Shown in pieces: positions 29,478 to 39,782 of a stretch of 45,313 nucleotides of DNA. The notes beneath the pieces are model-generated. The model saw only the letters and a program-made list of their open reading frames with translations. It was not told the DNA's origin and searched no databases. The stretch's first letter is position 1. Each line of letters opens with the position of its first letter. The DNA comes from Variovorax boronicumulans NBRC 103145 (lineage in GTDB: Bacteria > Pseudomonadota > Gammaproteobacteria > Burkholderiales > Burkholderiaceae_C). The DNA lies in the NCBI RefSeq assembly GCF_001591345.1, contig NZ_BCUS01000044.1, positions 1 to 45,313 of the forward strand, in the 5' to 3' direction. Both the position numbers and the translations under genes were made by a program.

Positions 29478-30152
29478 CTACCAACGCTTGCCGGACTGGT
29501 TGTCCAGCAGCGGCTTGACCCTGGCCGAAATGGCCTCGCGCGCCCGGAAAATACGCGAGCGCACCGTGCCGATCGGGCAATCCATGACCTCGGCAATCTC
29601 TTCGTAACTCATCCCCTCGATCTCGCGCAGCGTGACCGCCTGGCGCAACTCGGTGGGGAGCGCTTCCATGGCAGCCTCGACGGCACTGGCGATTTCATTC
29701 GCCGCCATGACCGATTCGGGGGTTTCATCGCTGGTTGGTTCGTTTCCAGGACGGTAAGTTTCATCTTCGTCGTCCGAGGACGAACGCAGTGCGCTTTCGG
29801 AGACGGTCGGATCGCGCTTCATGTCCACCAACGCCTTCTTGGCGGTGTTCACGGCGATCCGGTACAGCCAGGTGTAGAACTGCGCCTCGCCGCGGAACTG
29901 GTGCAGTGCGCGGTAGGCGCGGATGAAGGTCTCCTGGGCGATGTCCTCGATCAGGTCGACATCGCGCACCATGCGCCCGATCAGCCGTTCGATGCGGCGC
30001 TGGTACTTGATGACCAGCAGCTCGAACGCCTTCTGGTCGCCCGCGACGGTGCGCTGCACCAGCTGGAAATCGACCTCACCCGGGCGCGGCGCCTGCGCCG
30101 CCTCATCGGGCAGCGCGGACTCCGGAGGCACGGGAGGCAAGGAAGTGGTCAT
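29478..30152 (-). CDS. rpoE: ECF RNA polymerase sigma factor RpoE (AlgU type)
   Basis: This sigma factor directs the envelope-stress regulon. The 224-residue protein has sigma-2 at ~41-110, including DLIEDIAQETFIRAYRALHQF and FYTWLYRIAVNTAKKAL, and sigma-4 at ~163-215 with MSYEEIAEVMDCPIGTVRSR. Compared with E. coli RpoE (191) it carries an N-terminal Pro-rich extension of ~25 residues and an acidic linker between the two domains. ATG 30152 follows the small membrane-protein gene by 9 bp. A sigma-E-type promoter directly upstream is not obvious to me. Confidence 0.95.
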   Translation of the reverse strand: MTTSLPPVPPESALPDEAAQAPRPGEVDFQLVQRTVAGDQKAFELLVIKYQRRIERLIGRMVRDVDLIEDIAQETFIRAYRALHQFRGEAQFYTWLYRIAVNTAKKALVDMKRDPTVSESALRSSSDDEDETYRPGNEPTSDETPESVMAANEIASAVEAAMEALPTELRQAVTLREIEGMSYEEIAEVMDCPIGTVRSRIFRAREAISARVKPLLDNQSGKRW

Positions 30153-30161
30153 CGAAACGGA

Positions 30162-30644
30162 TCAGGGCGCGTCGGCCGGAGCGGTCGCGCGCCAGGGGTC
30201 GCCGGCCACCTCGGCGACCGGGGGCCGCGCGTAGACCGCACGGCGCACGTCGCGCCAGCGCTCGGGCATGGCCCGCTGCTCGAGCCAGACCCAGCGGGCC
30301 GCGCGGCCGGGTTCGGCCAGACGGACCAGCAGCAGCGACTGGAAATCGAGCGCCACGACGGCGCGCGCAGCGAGCACGCCGCGCGACGGATCGGCACCGG
30401 TCAGCGACCAGTGCAAGCCATCGAAATGCAGCGTGGCCGCACCGTCCCGCCGCAGGCCGAAGCCTGCCGCGACACCAGAGAAGACGACGCTGAGGAGCAG
30501 CAGCAGCTGACGCCAGCCATTGCTATCGAACAGATAGCAGGCTGCGCCGGCGCAGCAGACGCCCAGAGTCCAAAGGGCCAGAAGAATCCGGGTCGCGCCG
30601 CGGGTGCGCCCCACCGGATAGGTCACCGACGGTGCGCTGTGCAT
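30162..30644 (-). CDS. Small membrane protein, possibly YgfX/CptA-like
   Basis: The 160-residue protein has two hydrophobic segments near the N-terminus (ILLALWTLGVCCAGAACYLF and LLLLLSVVFSGVAAGFGL, ~22-65) and a soluble part. The pattern LHFDGLHWSLTG, ALDFQSLLLVRL and MPERWRDVRRAVY recalls YgfX/CptA-type proteins (two helices, W-S-L core, late R-R-L/V motif). That match is by eye and not certain. ATG 30644 is used because the open frame upstream lies inside fabF. It sits 13 bp after fabF and 9 bp before rpoE. A palindrome at 30521-30539 lies inside the coding sequence. Confidence 0.72.
   Translation of the reverse strand: MHSAPSVTYPVGRTRGATRILLALWTLGVCCAGAACYLFDSNGWRQLLLLLSVVFSGVAAGFGLRRDGAATLHFDGLHWSLTGADPSRGVLAARAVVALDFQSLLLVRLAEPGRAARWVWLEQRAMPERWRDVRRAVYARPPVAEVAGDPWRATAPADAP
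30521..30539. repeat. Short perfect palindrome (tgctatc / gatagca)
   Basis: The arms tgctatc and gatagca are 7 bp, separated by gaaca. It resembles the GCTATxxxxATAGC-type elements I associate with Comamonadaceae intergenic regions. Here it lies within the coding region of the small membrane protein, in the first part of the second hydrophobic stretch. A related half-site is at 9047-9063. Confidence 0.5.
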
Positions 30645-30657
30645 GGGAGAGCGACGC

Positions 30658-31902
30658 TCAAGCGCGCTTGAACACCAGCGTGCCGTTGGTGCCGCCGAAG
30701 CCGAAGTTGTTCTTGACCGCGACATCGATCTTCAGATCGCGCGCCTCGTTGGCGCAGTAGTCGAGATCGCACTCCGGATCCTGGTTGAAGATGTTGATCG
30801 TCGGCGGGCTCTTCTGGTGATGCAGCGCGAGCACCGTGAACACCGATTCGATGCCGCCCGCGCCGCCCAGCAGGTGGCCGGTCATGGACTTGGTCGAATT
30901 GACGACGAGCTTCTTCGCGTGATCGCCGAAAGCCAGCTTGACCGCGTTGGTCTCGTTGAGGTCACCGATCAGCGTCGAGGTGCCGTGCGCGTTCAGGTAC
31001 TGGACCTCGTCGGCGTTGACACCCGCATTGGCCAGTGCCATCGCCATCGAACGGCGCGGGCCGTCGACGTCGGGTGCGGTCATGTGGTACGCGTCGCCCG
31101 TCATGCCGAAGCCGGAGACTTCCGCGTAGATCTTGGCGCCGCGCGCCTTGGCGTGTTCGTACTCCTCGAGCACCAGCACGCCGGCGCCCTCGCCCAGCAC
31201 GAAGCCGTCGCGGTCCTTGTCCCACGGGCGCGAGGCCGTGGCGGGATCGTCGTTGCGGGTGCTCAATGCGCGAGGCGCGGTGAAGCCGCCGATGCCGAGC
31301 GGAGAGATGGTCGATTCGGCGCCGCCCGCGATCATGACGTCGGCATCGCCGTACTCGATCATGCGTGCCGACGTGCCGATGGCATGCAGGCCGGTGGTGC
31401 AGGCGGTAACCACTGCGATGTTCGGGCCCTTGAAGCCGTACTTGATCGAGACGTGGCCCGAGATCATGTTGATGATCGACGCCGGCACGAAGAACGGCGA
31501 AATGCGGCGCGGGCCGCGGCTCGCGTACTCGCCGTGCGTCTGTTCGATCATCGGCAGACCGCCGATGCCCGAGCCGATGTTGCAGCCGATGCGCACGGCC
31601 TTTTCATAGGACAGCGCTTCGCCGGTCGGCAGTCCGCTGTCCTGCACCGCCTGGATGGCGGCGGCGAGTCCCAGATGAATGAAGCGGTCCATGTGACGCG
31701 CTTCCTTCTCCGAGATGTATTGGGTGATGTCGAAACCCTTGACCTCACCGGCGAACTTGCAGGCGAAGGCGCTTGCATCGAACGCGGTGATGTTCGCAAT
31801 GCCCGACTTCCCGGCCAACAGGTTGGTCCAGGATTCGGTTGCGGTGTTTCCGACAGGAGCGATGCAACCGAGTCCGGTCACGACGACGCGGCGTTTGGTC
31901 AT
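30658..31902 (-). CDS. fabF: Beta-ketoacyl-ACP synthase II
   Basis: FabF elongates acyl-ACP by condensing it with malonyl-ACP, and also controls unsaturated chain length with temperature. The 414-residue thiolase-fold enzyme has the active cysteine C168 in [14 protein letters not shown], the first catalytic His in [14 protein letters not shown], and the lysine/His pair in [16 protein letters not shown]. The length is normal. It lies 96 bp after acpP, as in the standard acpP-fabF pair. Confidence 0.97.
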   Translation of the reverse strand: MTKRRVVVTGLGCIAPVGNTATESWTNLLAGKSGIANITAFDASAFACKFAGEVKGFDITQYISEKEARHMDRFIHLGLAAAIQAVQDSGLPTGEALSYEKAVRIGCNIGSGIGGLPMIEQTHGEYASRGPRRISPFFVPASIINMISGHVSIKYGFKGPNIAVVTACTTGLHAIGTSARMIEYGDADVMIAGGAESTISPLGIGGFTAPRALSTRNDDPATASRPWDKDRDGFVLGEGAGVLVLEEYEHAKARGAKIYAEVSGFGMTGDAYHMTAPDVDGPRRSMAMALANAGVNADEVQYLNAHGTSTLIGDLNETNAVKLAFGDHAKKLVVNSTKSMTGHLLGGAGGIESVFTVLALHHQKSPPTINIFNQDPECDLDYCANEARDLKIDVAVKNNFGFGGTNGTLVFKRA

Positions 31903-31998
31903 GCCGGCAAACCTTTCTGGAAGCGCTGGACAGCTGCCGAGCGGCGCGGGCGGTTGAAAAAAGAGCCGCCGGCCGTCGTTGCAGTGTCAGCTGGCCGA

Positions 31999-33082
<1,084 letters not shown>

Positions 33083-33114
33083 AAAAGAGAAAAAGTATCG
33101 GGGCCTGGCGGCGT

Positions 33115-34068
33115 TCAGCCGGCGAGCGATTGTCGGACGTCCGCGAGGGTGGCTGGGTCGTACACCGACGCGGCTTCCAGTTCGGGGGCGATGCGCTTCA
33201 CCATGCCGGCCAGCACCTTGCCGGGACCGCACTCGATGATGGCGGTTGCACCGCGCAGTTTCAAGGCCTGAACGCTCTCGACCCAGCGCACCGGACCGGC
33301 GGCCTGGCGCACCAGGGCGTCGCGGATGCGATCGGCATCGGTCTCGACGGCCACGTCGATGTTGTTGAACACCGGAATCTGCGGCGCGGCCAGCGCCACG
33401 CTCGCGAGCTTCTCGCGCAGGGCTTCGGCCGCGGGCTTCATCAGGCTCGAATGGAACGGCGCCGACACCGGCAGCGGCAATGCGCGCTTGGCGCCGTTGG
33501 CCTTCAGCAGCTCGCAGGCCTTGTCGACCGCGGCCTTGCTGCCGGCGATCACGGTCTGCATCGGATCGTTGAAGTTCACGGCCTCGACCACTTCGGCGCT
33601 GCCGGGGCCGAACGTGGCGGTGGCTTCGGCGCAGCCGGCGACCACCTTGTCGGACGCCATGCCGAGGATCGCCGCCATCGCGCCAACGCCGACCGGCACC
33701 GCCTGCTGCATGGCCTGCGCACGGAAACGCACCAGCGGCGCGGCCTGCGCGAGCGTGAGCACGCCCGAAGCCACCAGCGCCGAATACTCGCCCAACGAAT
33801 GGCCGGCGACCACGCACGGCGTGGCGCCGCCTTCGGCCAGCCAGGCACGCCAGGCGGCCACGCCAGCCACCAGCATCACGGGCTGCGTGTTGGTGGTGAG
33901 CGCCAGCTCTTCCTTGGGACCGTTCTTGATCAGCGCGCCGATGTCTTCGCTCAGCGCCTCAGAGGCTTCGCGCAAGGTCTCGACCACGGCCGGGTGATCG
34001 CCCCAGGCGTCGAGCATGCCGACCGCCTGCGAGCCCTGACCCGGAAAGACAAAAGCAAAGGATTTCAT
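33115..34068 (-). CDS. fabD: Malonyl-CoA:ACP transacylase
   Basis: FabD loads malonyl from CoA onto ACP. The 317-residue protein begins MKSFAFVFPGQGSQAVGM, has the nucleophile S91 in AGHSLGEYSAL, and the catalytic His in SAPFHSSLMKPA. The ending with GPGKVLAGMVKRI is typical. It lies 51 bp after fabH and 32 bp before fabG. Confidence 0.98.
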   Translation of the reverse strand: MKSFAFVFPGQGSQAVGMLDAWGDHPAVVETLREASEALSEDIGALIKNGPKEELALTTNTQPVMLVAGVAAWRAWLAEGGATPCVVAGHSLGEYSALVASGVLTLAQAAPLVRFRAQAMQQAVPVGVGAMAAILGMASDKVVAGCAEATATFGPGSAEVVEAVNFNDPMQTVIAGSKAAVDKACELLKANGAKRALPLPVSAPFHSSLMKPAAEALREKLASVALAAPQIPVFNNIDVAVETDADRIRDALVRQAAGPVRWVESVQALKLRGATAIIECGPGKVLAGMVKRIAPELEAASVYDPATLADVRQSLAG

Positions 34069-34119
34069 TGTTGTTTCTTCGTCACCGCGCCGACGCCCGC
34101 TTCGGGGCGCCGCGACGCA

Positions 34120-35097
34120 CTACAGATTCAATAGCACCGCGCCCCAGGTGAAGCCACCGCCCACGCCTTCCAGCATGAGGGTCTCACCCTTCTTCACCTT
34201 GCCCGAGCGCACGGCTTCGTCGAGCGCCAGCGGGATCGAGGCGGCCGAGGTGTTGCCGTGCTCGTGCACTGTGACGACCAGCTTCTCGCGCGGCAGCTTC
34301 AGCTTCTTGGCCGTGCCTTCCATGATGCGGATGTTGGCCTGGTGCGGGATCAGCCAGTCGATGTCGGCCTCGGTCTTGCCCGCCTTGGCGAGCGTGGCGC
34401 GCGCGGCGTCTTCGAGCACGCGCACCGCCAGCTTGAAGACGGCCTGGCCGTCCATGTGCAGCAGCGGCGTGCCGAGCACGTTGCCGCCCGACACATGGCC
34501 CGGCACGCACAGGATGCCGACGTGCTTGCCGTCCGCATGCAGGTCGCTGGCCAGGATGCCGGGCTCGTCGGAGGCCTCGAGCACCACCGCGCCCGCGCCG
34601 TCGCCGAACAGCACGCAGGTGGTGCGGTCGTTGAAGTCGAGGATGCGGGAGAACACTTCGGCGCCGATCACCAGCGCGCAGCGCGCGGTGCCCGTGCGGA
34701 TCATCGCGTCAGCCACCGTCAGCGCGTAGACAAAACCACTGCAGACCGCCTGGACGTCGAAGGCCGGGCAGCCGGCGATGCCAAGCTTGTGCTGGAGGAT
34801 CGCGGCCGACGACGGGAACACCATGTCCGGCGTCGAGGTCGCGACGATGATCAGGTCGACATCGCTCGCCCTGCGGCCGGCGGCTTCCAGCGCGTGTTTC
34901 GCGGCTTCGAGGCCGAGATCGCTGCTGCTGACATCGGGCGCCGCGAAGTGGCGCGCGTGAATGCCGGTGCGCTCGACGATCCACTGATCGGAGGTTTCGA
35001 TGCCGCGTGTCGCCAGATCCTTGGCAAGGTCGTCATTGGTGACGCGGCGGGGGGGCAGGTAGCTGCCGGTGCCGGTAATGCGCGAAAAAGGGGTCAT
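34120..35097 (-). CDS. fabH: Beta-ketoacyl-ACP synthase III
   Basis: FabH starts fatty-acid synthesis by joining acetyl-CoA with malonyl-ACP. The 325-residue enzyme has the full triad: C119 in [13 protein letters not shown]252 in [10 protein letters not shown] and N282 in [13 protein letters not shown] 35097 ([15 protein letters not shown]) is used; its A is shared with the plsX stop (TGATG), so plsX and fabH are translationally coupled. A TTG just before it could also be read as start. Confidence 0.98.
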   Translation of the reverse strand: MTPFSRITGTGSYLPPRRVTNDDLAKDLATRGIETSDQWIVERTGIHARHFAAPDVSSSDLGLEAAKHALEAAGRRASDVDLIIVATSTPDMVFPSSAAILQHKLGIAGCPAFDVQAVCSGFVYALTVADAMIRTGTARCALVIGAEVFSRILDFNDRTTCVLFGDGAGAVVLEASDEPGILASDLHADGKHVGILCVPGHVSGGNVLGTPLLHMDGQAVFKLAVRVLEDAARATLAKAGKTEADIDWLIPHQANIRIMEGTAKKLKLPREKLVVTVHEHGNTSAASIPLALDEAVRSGKVKKGETLMLEGVGGGFTWGAVLLNL

Positions 35098-36194
35098 CAA
35101 GCGTGAAGGGCTGTCGCGTCGGCCGGCACCGCCGACTCCTGTCGCGCTAGCAAAGGCGCGGCGTGGGCGATGCGGGCCCGCACGCGATCGAGCAGGTTGT
35201 TGCGAGCGGCATCATAAGCGCGATCCAACGCATGGCCGAAAGCCACTTCGTCGGCCGAGCCATGGCTCTTGAACACCAGCCCGCGCAGGCCCAGCAAGGC
35301 CGCGCCGTTGTAGCGACGGTGATCCAGACGACCTTTGAACGCTTTTAGAACCGGATAAGCAACAATAGCCGCCAGTTTCGTGAGAATGTTTCGCGAGAAC
35401 TCGACGCGAATGAACTCGCCGATCATCGACGCAACGCCTTCGCTGGCCTTCAGCGCCACATTGCCGACAAATCCGTCGCACACGACGATGTCGGTCGTGC
35501 CCTTGAAAATGTCGTTCCCTTCGACGTTGCCGTAGAAGTTCAGATCCTTGGAGTTGGCAGCTGCACGCAGCAGTTGGCTGGCCTTCTTGATGGTTTCGCT
35601 GCCCTTGATGGCTTCCTCACCAATATTGAGCAAACCGACCGAGGGCGATTCGTTGCCGGTCAATGCCGAAACGAGCGCCGAGCCCAGCACCGCGAACTGA
35701 AGCAGGTCTTCAGCGTCGCAATCGACGTTCGCACCGAGATCGAGCACGGTGGTCGCTCCGCCCTTCACATTGGGCAGCTGGGGCGCAATGGCAGGACGGT
35801 CGATGCCATCGAGTGTCTTGAGCAGATAGCGTGCGATCGCCATCAATGCGCCCGTGTTGCCAGCAGATATGGCCGCTTGCGCCGCGCCATCCTTGACCTG
35901 CTGGATCGCGACGCGCATCGAAGAGTCCTTCTTCTTGCGCAAGGCGATTTCGATGGGATCGTCCATTCCGACGACTTCGCTGGCCGGCACGATGCGGGCG
36001 CGCGGATGATCGGCAAACCCCGCCAATGCGGCCGGCGCACCGACGAGCAGCAACGAGGCTTCGCTGTGCCGCTCGAGAAACGCGCGGCAGGCCGCGAGCG
36101 TGACACGCGGCCCATGGTCACCCCCCATGCAATCCACGGCGAGCGTGATTGCGGCGGGCGCAGCAGTGAGTTCGGGAGAAAAAGGCGCAGCCAT
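35097..36194 (-). CDS. plsX: Phosphate acyltransferase PlsX
   Basis: PlsX converts acyl-ACP to acyl-phosphate for glycerolipid synthesis. The 365-residue protein has the N-terminal [13 protein letters not shown] motif, [15 protein letters not shown], and a long stretch including [23 protein letters not shown]. The Ala-rich N- and C-terminal ends are not conserved. ATG 36194 is used (MAAPF); the preceding triplet TTG is open too. It lies 61 bp after rpmF in the conserved rpmF-plsX-fab order. Confidence 0.97.
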   Translation of the reverse strand: MAAPFSPELTAAPAAITLAVDCMGGDHGPRVTLAACRAFLERHSEASLLLVGAPAALAGFADHPRARIVPASEVVGMDDPIEIALRKKKDSSMRVAIQQVKDGAAQAAISAGNTGALMAIARYLLKTLDGIDRPAIAPQLPNVKGGATTVLDLGANVDCDAEDLLQFAVLGSALVSALTGNESPSVGLLNIGEEAIKGSETIKKASQLLRAAANSKDLNFYGNVEGNDIFKGTTDIVVCDGFVGNVALKASEGVASMIGEFIRVEFSRNILTKLAAIVAYPVLKAFKGRLDHRRYNGAALLGLRGLVFKSHGSADEVAFGHALDRAYDAARNNLLDRVRARIAHAAPLLARQESAVPADATALHA

Positions 36195-36255
36195 CAAAAC
36201 AAAGGCCCGACGCTACAGCAAAAGTAGCTTCGGGCCTTGGCCTTGGGATTCGAGA

Positions 36256-36438
36256 TCAGGCTTCGGACTTGTTCTTGAGCACCTGACGGCCGCGGTAGAA
36301 ACCGTTCGGGCTGATGTGGTGGCGCAGGTGCGTTTCGCCGGTGGTGGGCTCGACAGCGATGCCGGGCACGCCCAGGGCGTTGTGGGAACGGTGCATGCCG
36401 CGCTTGGAAGGCGACTTCTTGTTTTGCTGGACGGCCAT
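36256..36438 (-). CDS. rpmF: 50S ribosomal protein L32
   Basis: L32 has 60 residues and starts [19 protein letters not shown], with the [15 protein letters not shown] core. Like E. coli L32, it lacks the zinc-binding cysteines of other L32 types. It is preceded by a caggagcc Shine-Dalgarno sequence. It follows DUF177/YceD by 173 bp and precedes plsX, the usual order. Confidence 0.98.
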   Translation of the reverse strand: MAVQQNKKSPSKRGMHRSHNALGVPGIAVEPTTGETHLRHHISPNGFYRGRQVLKNKSEA

Positions 36439-36585
36439 GATGGCTCCTGGACGGTTAGGTGGGTGACTGGATGCGGGCTCAAGCGGTGGCAATGAGGCGA
36501 AAGCTCCGGCGGCATGCATGGAATGCCACGTTCTGCCTTTGCCTTGTATGCATTGCTGCTCACGGCGGCGCGCGCGAAGCCCATG

Positions 36586-36591
36586 ATTATA
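36586..36591 (-). promoter_or_regulatory. Consensus -10 (TATAAT) before rpmF
   Basis: The minus strand reads ggctataatc about 148 nt before the rpmF ATG, inside the 173-bp DUF177-rpmF gap. It matches the -10 consensus perfectly; the 17-bp upstream position has no TTGACA-like hexamer. If real, it would start rpmF-plsX-fab transcription with a leader of about 140 nt. Confidence 0.5.
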
Positions 36592-36611
36592 GCCCAGCCA
36601 CGGAGAAAGGG

Positions 36612-37169
36612 CTACTTTCCCTCTTCGGGCTTGCGCGGACGCAACGCGCCGAGCACGGCAAAGGGGTTCGGCTTGGCCTCTTCGGCCGCCTGGAAATCTT
36701 CGTCGCTGGACGACAGGCGCACCGGCGTCGGGCACACGTCGTGGACCGGCATGACGGGGATTTCCATCAGCAGCTCGTCCTCGATCAGCCCGCGCAGGTC
36801 GAAATCGCGGCTGACGACCAGCAGGTCTTCATCGGACTCCTCGTCTTCCGCCTCGGCCGTGGCCTCGTCGGCCACGAAACGGAACCAGCGGTCCACGAAC
36901 AGTTCGGTATCGACCGGCGACAGGCAGCGCTGGCAGACCAGGGGCACGGTGGTTTCGACGTCCAGGTGCAACCAGGGCGTCGCCTTGCCGTCGGCGCCGG
37001 GGCGCTCTTCGCCGGTCGCTTCCCAGCGGACCACGGCGTCGGTGGCCGGCGTCGCCAGTTCGGCGACCAGGCGTGCGAAACCCGGGACCGGATCGGCACC
37101 ATCCAGCGTGGCAGCCGCCGCGGTGAACGCGGGCACATTGAGCCTTTCGGGGGCAAATTCTCTCTTCAT
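36612..37169 (-). CDS. DUF177 (YceD) protein
   Basis: The 185-residue acidic protein belongs to the YceD family, conserved beside rpmF. It is associated with 23S rRNA accumulation in plants and E. coli, with the exact role unclear. The family cysteine pair CQRC (in [17 protein letters not shown]) is present near residue 90, as is a late conserved VCPTP. ATG 37169 begins [12 protein letters not shown]. It is divergent from maf (86 bp). Confidence 0.94.
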   Translation of the reverse strand: MKREFAPERLNVPAFTAAAATLDGADPVPGFARLVAELATPATDAVVRWEATGEERPGADGKATPWLHLDVETTVPLVCQRCLSPVDTELFVDRWFRFVADEATAEAEDEESDEDLLVVSRDFDLRGLIEDELLMEIPVMPVHDVCPTPVRLSSSDEDFQAAEEAKPNPFAVLGALRPRKPEEGK

Positions 37170-37255
37170 CCGCCCCAGTCTAGCGCGCCGGCCGGCCTCC
37201 CAGGCGAGCAACCCGCCAAGCCGGTCGGGTCCGGTCGCTCACGCACAATCGCTGC

Positions 37256-37837
37256 ATGCAACGCACCGTGATCCTCGCCTCGACCTCGCGCTACCGGCGC
37301 GAACTGCTCACCCGCCTCCATCTGCCCTTCGAGGTGCACGCCCCCGAAGTCGACGAAACCCCGCTCGAAGGCGAAACGCCCCGCGCGCTCGCCGAGCGCC
37401 TGGCGCTGGAAAAAGCCAACGTTGTGGCCGCGCGCTTTCCCGACGCGGTGGTGATCGGCTCCGACCAGGTTGCCGACCTGGCGGGCGAAGCGCTCGGCAA
37501 GCCCGGCGACCACGCACGGGCCACCGCCCAATTGCGCCGCATGCGCGGCCAGACGCTGATCTTTCAGACCGCCGTGGCCGTTGTCTGCCATGCGACGGAC
37601 TTCGTCCAGCGCGACATCGCCCCCGTGCGCGTGGTGTTCCGCGACCTCTCGGACGCCGCCATCGAGCGCTACCTATTAGCAGAGCAGCCCTACGACTGCG
37701 CCGGCAGCGCCAAGAGCGAGGGCTTCGGCATCGCCCTGCTCGACGCCATCGACAGCGACGACCCCACCGCGCTGGTCGGCCTGCCCCTGATCCGCACCTG
37801 CCGGATGCTGCGCGCCGCGGGGGTCGACCTGCTGTGA
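37256..37837 (+). CDS. Maf/YceF nucleotide pyrophosphatase
   Basis: The 193-residue protein belongs to the Maf family, which hydrolyses non-canonical or modified nucleoside triphosphates. It has the N-terminal ILASTSRYRRELL motif and the catalytic D70 in IGSDQVADL, and a KSEGFGIALL block. Location beside yceD-rpmF, as in E. coli, favours the YceF subgroup (7-methyl-GTP pyrophosphatase) over YhdE. Its TGA stop overlaps the GTG of the next gene (37834-37837). Confidence 0.93.
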   Translation: MQRTVILASTSRYRRELLTRLHLPFEVHAPEVDETPLEGETPRALAERLALEKANVVAARFPDAVVIGSDQVADLAGEALGKPGDHARATAQLRRMRGQTLIFQTAVAVVCHATDFVQRDIAPVRVVFRDLSDAAIERYLLAEQPYDCAGSAKSEGFGIALLDAIDSDDPTALVGLPLIRTCRMLRAAGVDLL

Positions 37838-38601
37838 CCACCCCAGGCAAGCTCTACCTCGTCCCCGCGCCGCTCGATTTCGGCTGCGACCTCCAGGCCC
37901 CGCTGCAGGACGCCCTGCCGCTGGGCACGCTGCAGGCCGCCGCCGGCATCACGCACTGGATCTGCGAGAACGCCAAGTCGGCCCGCGCCTACCTGAAGCG
38001 CATCGACGCCGTCGCCCCGCTGGCCGCGCCGCTGCAGGCGCAGAACATCCAGGAACTGCCGCGCGAAGTGCACAAGAAAGGCGACCACGCCGGCCAGTTC
38101 GACGCCCGCCCGCTGCTCGCCGCCGCACTCGAAGGCCACGACGTCGGCCTGCTGAGCGAAGCCGGCATGCCCGCCGTGGCCGACCCCGGCTCGTCGGTGG
38201 CGCGCGCCGCGCACGACCTGGGCCTCACCGTCGTGCCGCTCACCGGACCGGTGTCTTTGCTGCTGGCCCTCGCAGCAAGCGGCTTGAACGGACAGAACTT
38301 CGCCTTCGTCGGCTACCTGCCGCAGGACGGCGGCGAGCGCCAGGCGCGCATCCGCGAACTCGAGACGCTCGCACTCAAGACCGGCCAGACGCAGCTCTTC
38401 ATCGAGACGCCGTACCGCAACGCTGCCCTGCTGCAGGCGCTGGTGCAGACGCTGCAGCACAACACCCGCCTCGCCGTCGCGCGCGGCCTGACGCTGGCGA
38501 CCGCGCAGGTGCGCAGCGAGACGGTGAAAGGCTGGCGCGCCACCAAGCCGCAGGCCACGACCGACGACCGCCTGCCCGCCGTGTTCGCGATCGGGCGCTG
38601 A
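37834..38601 (+). CDS. Short RsmI-like SAM-dependent (tetrapyrrole methylase fold) methyltransferase
   Basis: The 255-residue protein shows the tetrapyrrole-methylase blocks of RsmI: GKLYLVPAPL, SEAGMPAVADPGS, VPLTGPVSLLLALAASGL, FAFVGYLP and FIETPYRN. RsmI methylates the 2'-O of C1402 in 16S rRNA. This copy lacks the RsmI C-terminal extension (usual length ~285) and the N-terminus differs, so it may be a paralogue with another substrate. The GTG start overlaps the maf stop by four bases, and an MFS gene starts 2 bp after its stop. Confidence 0.88.
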   Translation: MTTPGKLYLVPAPLDFGCDLQAPLQDALPLGTLQAAAGITHWICENAKSARAYLKRIDAVAPLAAPLQAQNIQELPREVHKKGDHAGQFDARPLLAAALEGHDVGLLSEAGMPAVADPGSSVARAAHDLGLTVVPLTGPVSLLLALAASGLNGQNFAFVGYLPQDGGERQARIRELETLALKTGQTQLFIETPYRNAALLQALVQTLQHNTRLAVARGLTLATAQVRSETVKGWRATKPQATTDDRLPAVFAIGR

Positions 38602-38603
38602 CG

Positions 38604-39770
38604 GTGGGGCCGGGCGTCACGGCCGGTACGCGCTGGGCGTCGCGCGCCCAGTTCTTCGCGTCGGGCTTCATCTTCGCGACCTGGGGTGTGCACGTGCCGA
38701 CGGTCAAGGCGCACTACGCCATCGACGAGGCGCAGCTCGGGCTCGCCATGCTTGCGGCCGGTGCCGGCGCGATGGTCGGTCTGACCAGCGCCGGGCGCTG
38801 GATCGGCCGCCACGGCCCGCGCCGCATGGCCGCGCTGTGCGGCTGCATCTACGCACTGTTGATTGCCGGCCTGATCGCGATGCCCGGCTATGCCGCGCTG
38901 CTGGGCCTGCTGGCGGTGTTCGGCCTGGTCACCAGCGTGTTCGACGTGGCGATCAACACCGAGGCCGCACAGCTCGAGTTGCGCGGCAATCAGCCGTTGA
39001 TGAGCGGCATGCACGGCATGTTCAGCCTCGGCGGCATGGTCGGTGCCGCGAGCGGCAGCGCGGCGCTGGCCGCCGGCATGGCGCCTCAGACTCATTTGTG
39101 GACGGTGGCCGTGGTGATGATCGGCGTGGTCGCGATTGCGGCAACGCGCATGCTGCCCACGCCGGCTGCACCCGCCGACGGCGCAGCCGCAACGGACCAT
39201 AGCTTCCGCCTGCCGCGCGGCGTGCTCGCGGTGCTCGGCGTGCTGGCCGCGCTGGGACTGATCGCCGAGGGCGCCATCTACGACTGGAGCGTGCTCTACA
39301 TGCAGCAGGAGCTGGGCAGCCCGCAGCAGCAGGCCGCGCTGGCCTATGCGAGCTTTTCCGCCGCGATGGCGGCTGCGCGTTTCGGTGGCGACGCGATGCG
39401 CGCCCGCTTCTCACCCACGGCGCTGCTGCGCGGCAGCGGCCTGCTCGCGGCGGCGGCCATGACGCTGGTATTGCTGACCGACCTGCCCTGGCTCGCGCTG
39501 CTGGGCTTCGCGGGTGTCGGGGTCGGCTTTGCGAACGTGGTGCCGATCCTGTTCGGGGCCTCGGCCCGCGTGCCGGGCGTGGCGCCCGCCAACGGCATTG
39601 CCGCCGTGTCGGCCATCGCTTACCTGGGGTTCATGGCAGGGCCCGCGGTGATCGGCCTGCTGGCGCGGGTCAGCTCCCTGACCGCCGCGCTCTATGTGGT
39701 GGTGGCCTTTGCCGCCGCGCTGGCGGCCTCGGCCCGGTTCACCGGCAGCGGCGACAGCAGCGCCGCCTGA
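38604..39770 (+). CDS. MFS transporter, YbjJ-like
   Basis: The 388-residue membrane protein has about twelve hydrophobic helices. The opening SQFFASG-type region with FIFATWGVHVPTVK and LGLAMLAAGAGAMVGL resembles the YbjJ/FucP-like branch of the major facilitator superfamily. The substrate is not predictable. A GTG at 38604, 2 bp after the methylase stop, is used. It converges on the S49 peptidase gene with 12 bp between the stops. Confidence 0.9.
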   Translation: MGPGVTAGTRWASRAQFFASGFIFATWGVHVPTVKAHYAIDEAQLGLAMLAAGAGAMVGLTSAGRWIGRHGPRRMAALCGCIYALLIAGLIAMPGYAALLGLLAVFGLVTSVFDVAINTEAAQLELRGNQPLMSGMHGMFSLGGMVGAASGSAALAAGMAPQTHLWTVAVVMIGVVAIAATRMLPTPAAPADGAAATDHSFRLPRGVLAVLGVLAALGLIAEGAIYDWSVLYMQQELGSPQQQAALAYASFSAAMAAARFGGDAMRARFSPTALLRGSGLLAAAAMTLVLLTDLPWLALLGFAGVGVGFANVVPILFGASARVPGVAPANGIAAVSAIAYLGFMAGPAVIGLLARVSSLTAALYVVVAFAAALAASARFTGSGDSSAA

Positions 39771-39782
39771 CAAGAGCCGCGC

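Noticed and set aside
38313..39200. Minus-strand open frame opposite the methylase and MFS genes
   Set aside because: It has shadow composition and overlaps two conserved plus-strand genes.
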